A stretch of 7,536 nucleotides of DNA, from positions 2,093 through 9,628 of the forward strand of contig DBBA01000247.1 of NCBI GenBank assembly GCA_002291955.1, written 5' to 3'. This DNA is from Rhodobacteraceae bacterium UBA996 (GTDB lineage Bacteria > Pseudomonadota > Alphaproteobacteria > Rhodobacterales > Rhodobacteraceae). Numbering within the stretch: position 1 is the stretch's first letter; each line of letters begins with the position of its first letter. This document shows positions 5,575 to 7,536 of the stretch, piece after piece. Under the pieces are notes generated by a model that had not been told where the DNA came from, searched no databases, and worked only from the letters and a program-made list of their open reading frames with translations. The translations under genes were made by a program, and so were the position numbers.

Positions 5575-6585
5575 CTGGGCCTGATCGAGCGATACCGCCT
5601 GCGCCTGCGCCGGAAGCGGTGGCGCGTCCGATCCTTTCGCAAGGCGCGCGACCTGTCGCCCGTGGCCGACCGGACCGCGACCCTCCCGCGCGACGCGGTG
5701 CTGCTGGCCGCGACGTTCCGCAACGAATCGCTGCGGCTGCCGTGGTTCCTGACCCATTACCGGCGGCTGGGGGTCGGGCATTTCCTGATGGTGGACAACG
5801 GGTCGGACGACGGATCGGCCGACCTGCTGCGCGATCAGCCCGATGTGTCGCTGTGGCGGACGGACGCCAGCTATGCCGGGTCGCGCTACGGCATGGACTG
5901 GATCGCGGCCCTGCTGGACCGGCACGCGCACGGGCGCTGGACGCTGGTCGTGGATGCCGACGAGTGTCTGGTCTACCCGCACTGGGACACGCGGCCCCTG
6001 CCCGGCCTGACCGAATGGCTGGACGGGCAGGGCCTGCGGTCGATGGGTGCGCTGGTGCTGGACATGTATCCCGAGGGGCCGCTGGACGCGGTGCCCTATA
6101 TCGCGGGGGACGATCCCTTTGCCCTGTGCTGCTGGTTCGACGGGGCGAACCTGACGCTGCAGCGCAACCCGCAGTTCGGCAACCTGTGGATCCAGGGCGG
6201 CCCCCGCGCGCGGGTGTTCTTCGCCGACCGGCCCCGGCTTGCCCCGGCGCTGAACAAGGTGCCGCTGGTCCGCTGGGAACGGGGCATCGCCTGGGCCAGT
6301 TCCACGCACATGCTGCTGCCGCGCGGGCTGAACCAGGTCTACGACCGGCAGGGCGGCGAGACGCTGACCGGTGTGCTGCTGCACGCCAAGCTCCTGCACG
6401 GCTTCACCGGGCGCGTGGCCGAGGAGGCGGCCCGGGGCGAGCACTTTGCCGGTGCGCGCGAGTACCGGCAGTACCTGTCCGAGGCCGAGCGCGGCCTGAC
6501 GCTGCATCACCCCTGGTCCGACCGCTATGCGGGATGGCCGCAGCTGGTGGCGCTGGGCCTGATGTCGCAAGGCGACTGGCTGTGA
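5575..6585 (+). CDS. Family 2 glycosyltransferase (Rhodobacteraceae surface-glycan type)
   Basis: This is a cytoplasmic GT-A fold transferase that should use a nucleotide sugar to build a surface polysaccharide; donor and acceptor cannot be read from sequence. Counting from the CTG at 5575 gives 336 residues. AVLLAATFRNESLRLPWFL (41-59) begins the fold, VDNGSDDGS (73-81) is the nucleotide-binding loop, and VVDADECLVYP (125-135) contains the DxD-like metal site Asp127/Asp129. GNLWIQGGPRARVFF (202-216), LNKVPLVRW (226-234) and SSTHMLLP (242-249) are blocks I recognise from alphaproteobacterial members (Glyco_tranf_2_4, PF13704-like). The conserved N-terminus GLIERYRLRLRRKR falls right after the CTG, yet no ATG, GTG or TTG is in frame between the recQ stop and it. 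GTG at 5662 is the next standard option and would drop 29 residues. The stop overlaps the following GTG start (GTGA). The product is confident; the start is not. Confidence 0.85.
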   Translation: MGLIERYRLRLRRKRWRVRSFRKARDLSPVADRTATLPRDAVLLAATFRNESLRLPWFLTHYRRLGVGHFLMVDNGSDDGSADLLRDQPDVSLWRTDASYAGSRYGMDWIAALLDRHAHGRWTLVVDADECLVYPHWDTRPLPGLTEWLDGQGLRSMGALVLDMYPEGPLDAVPYIAGDDPFALCCWFDGANLTLQRNPQFGNLWIQGGPRARVFFADRPRLAPALNKVPLVRWERGIAWASSTHMLLPRGLNQVYDRQGGETLTGVLLHAKLLHGFTGRVAEEAARGEHFAGAREYRQYLSEAERGLTLHHPWSDRYAGWPQLVALGLMSQGDWL

Positions 6586-7536
6586 GCGGCGCCGACGCCC
6601 TGCCCGGGACCGTGACGCCAGGGTTCGTCATGCTCGCGCACCGGCGGCTGGACCGCGCGGGTCAGGTGGCGGAGCATCTGGCCCGCGCGGGGTGCCCTGT
6701 CGCGGTGCATGTGGATGCGCGCACCCCCGCGGGCGACCACGCGCGGCTGACCGCCGATCTGGCGGACGTGCCCGGGATCGTTCCGGTGCCCCGGATGGCC
6801 ACGCCCTGGGGCGGCTGGGGCCTTGTCGCCGCGACCGAGGCCGCCGCGGCGCGGCTGCTGGCCGACCATCCCGGGGTGACCCATGTGGTGCTGATCTCGG
6901 GCAGTTGCCTGCCGCTGCGCCCGGTGGACGAGCTGCGCGCGTACCTGGCGGCGCGGCCCGGCACCGACTTCATCGAAAGCGTCGCGGTCGAGGACGTGCC
7001 CTGGGCGCAGGGGGGGCTGGATATCGAGCGGTTCACGCTGCACTTCCCCTTCGACTGGCAGCGCCAGCGGCGGCGGTTCGACCGGGCGGTGGCGCTGCAG
7101 CGCAGGCTGGGGGTGCGGCGGCGCCTGCCCGACGGCATCGCGCCGCATCTGGGCAGCCAGTGGTGGTGCCTGACGCGGGCGACGCTGCAGGCGATCCTGG
7201 CGCACCCGCGGCGCGAGGAACTGGCGCGGTACTTCGCGCGGGTCTGGATCCCCGACGAAAGCTGGTTCCAGACGATGGTGCGGCAGGTCGGGCCCCGGAT
7301 CGAAAGCCGGTCGCTGACATTCGCACGGTTCGACGTGAAGGGGCGGCCGCGGGTATTCTACGACGATCACCTGCAGCTTCTGCGGGCGACCGACTGCTTC
7401 CTCGCGCGGAAGATCTGGCCGGGGGCCGACGGGCTGTACCGGCACCTGCTGGCCCCCGCCTATGCGATGCCGCGCGACACCGATCCGGCGCCGTCGGCGG
7501 TGGAGCCGGTGCTGGCGGCGATGGCGGCGCGGCGGT
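6582..7536 (+). CDS. GT14 (Core-2/I-branching type) glycosyltransferase, cut by the window end
   Basis: The first 318 codons are open to the window edge with no stop. The GTG at 6582 overlaps the preceding TGA, and AAGG at 6569-6572 is a plausible ribosome site. An ATG at 6630 (residue 17) is less likely, since the conserved block PGFVMLAHRRLDRAGQVAEH spans residues 13-32. Motifs typical of the Branch family (PF02485, beta-1,6-N-acetylglucosaminyltransferase-like) are LISGSCLPLRP (104-114), DFIES (129-133), GSQWWCLTR (191-199) and IPDESWFQT (223-231). Glu226 in the PDE motif aligns with the catalytic base known from mammalian core-2 enzymes. YDDHLQLLRATDCFLARK (260-277) closes the domain and is a Rhodobacteraceae block I recognise. 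There is no signal peptide or membrane segment in the visible part. Bacterial members are thought to act in capsule or exopolysaccharide synthesis, but linkage and donor are unproven. A further C-terminal domain is likely outside the window. Confidence 0.87.
   Translation, partial: MSGADALPGTVTPGFVMLAHRRLDRAGQVAEHLARAGCPVAVHVDARTPAGDHARLTADLADVPGIVPVPRMATPWGGWGLVAATEAAAARLLADHPGVTHVVLISGSCLPLRPVDELRAYLAARPGTDFIESVAVEDVPWAQGGLDIERFTLHFPFDWQRQRRRFDRAVALQRRLGVRRRLPDGIAPHLGSQWWCLTRATLQAILAHPRREELARYFARVWIPDESWFQTMVRQVGPRIESRSLTFARFDVKGRPRVFYDDHLQLLRATDCFLARKIWPGADGLYRHLLAPAYAMPRDTDPAPSAVEPVLAAMAARR

Noticed and set aside
3816..5723. 635-codon open frame on the minus strand across recQ
   Set aside because: It lies antisense to a RecQ with every helicase motif intact. 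Its protein is rich in Arg, Gln, His and Pro without recognisable domains, as expected for a shadow frame in GC-rich DNA.
5479..6570. 363-codon open frame on the minus strand
   Set aside because: It is antisense to the GT2 gene, which has clear nucleotide-binding and DxD motifs. The composition is typical of a shadow frame.
6525..7445. 306-codon open frame on the minus strand
   Set aside because: It is antisense to the GT14 gene, whose conserved blocks read without interruption. No family features are visible in the reverse frame.

Overview
The window is GC-rich (roughly 70% by eye), and its gene content points to an alphaproteobacterium of the Rhodobacteraceae (Paracoccus/Rhodobacter-like). 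The strongest cues are the thioesterase, the GT2 and the GT14, whose sequences match forms I associate with that family. The genus cannot be fixed from this sequence. It reads as ordinary chromosomal DNA. I see no rRNA, tRNA, insertion sequence, phage gene or CRISPR array, and no stretch over 300 bases lacks a gene.

Left half, minus strand, read from about 2985 down to 1. The order is a hotdog-fold thioesterase-like protein, a UMF1/Atg22-type MFS permease, MepA (penicillin-insensitive murein endopeptidase), and the N-terminus of a secreted phytase-like esterase that runs off the left edge. The last three are tightly packed: permease and mepA share an ATGA (4 bp), and mepA and the phytase-like gene overlap by 25 bp. 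They should form one transcript, possibly started upstream of the thioesterase. A GC-rich inverted-repeat cluster in the 57-bp gap before the permease may partly terminate or attenuate transcription.

Right half, plus strand, from about 3095. A small YggT membrane protein with a clear Shine-Dalgarno sequence is followed by recQ, a GT2-type glycosyltransferase and a GT14 (Core-2/I-branching) glycosyltransferase that runs off the right edge. RecQ carries a second, degenerate HRDC-like repeat at its C-terminus. The GT2 frame has no ATG, GTG or TTG where the conserved N-terminus begins, and a CTG lies there instead. GT2 and GT14 overlap by 4 bp (GTGA), which suggests paired work on a surface glycan.

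The two halves diverge from a 109-bp intergenic region (2986-3094), which should hold both promoters. I find no clearly new defence or mobile system. The points most worth a second look are the MepA-permease-phytase operon, the tandem HRDC of RecQ, the apparent CTG start, and the GT2-GT14 pair.
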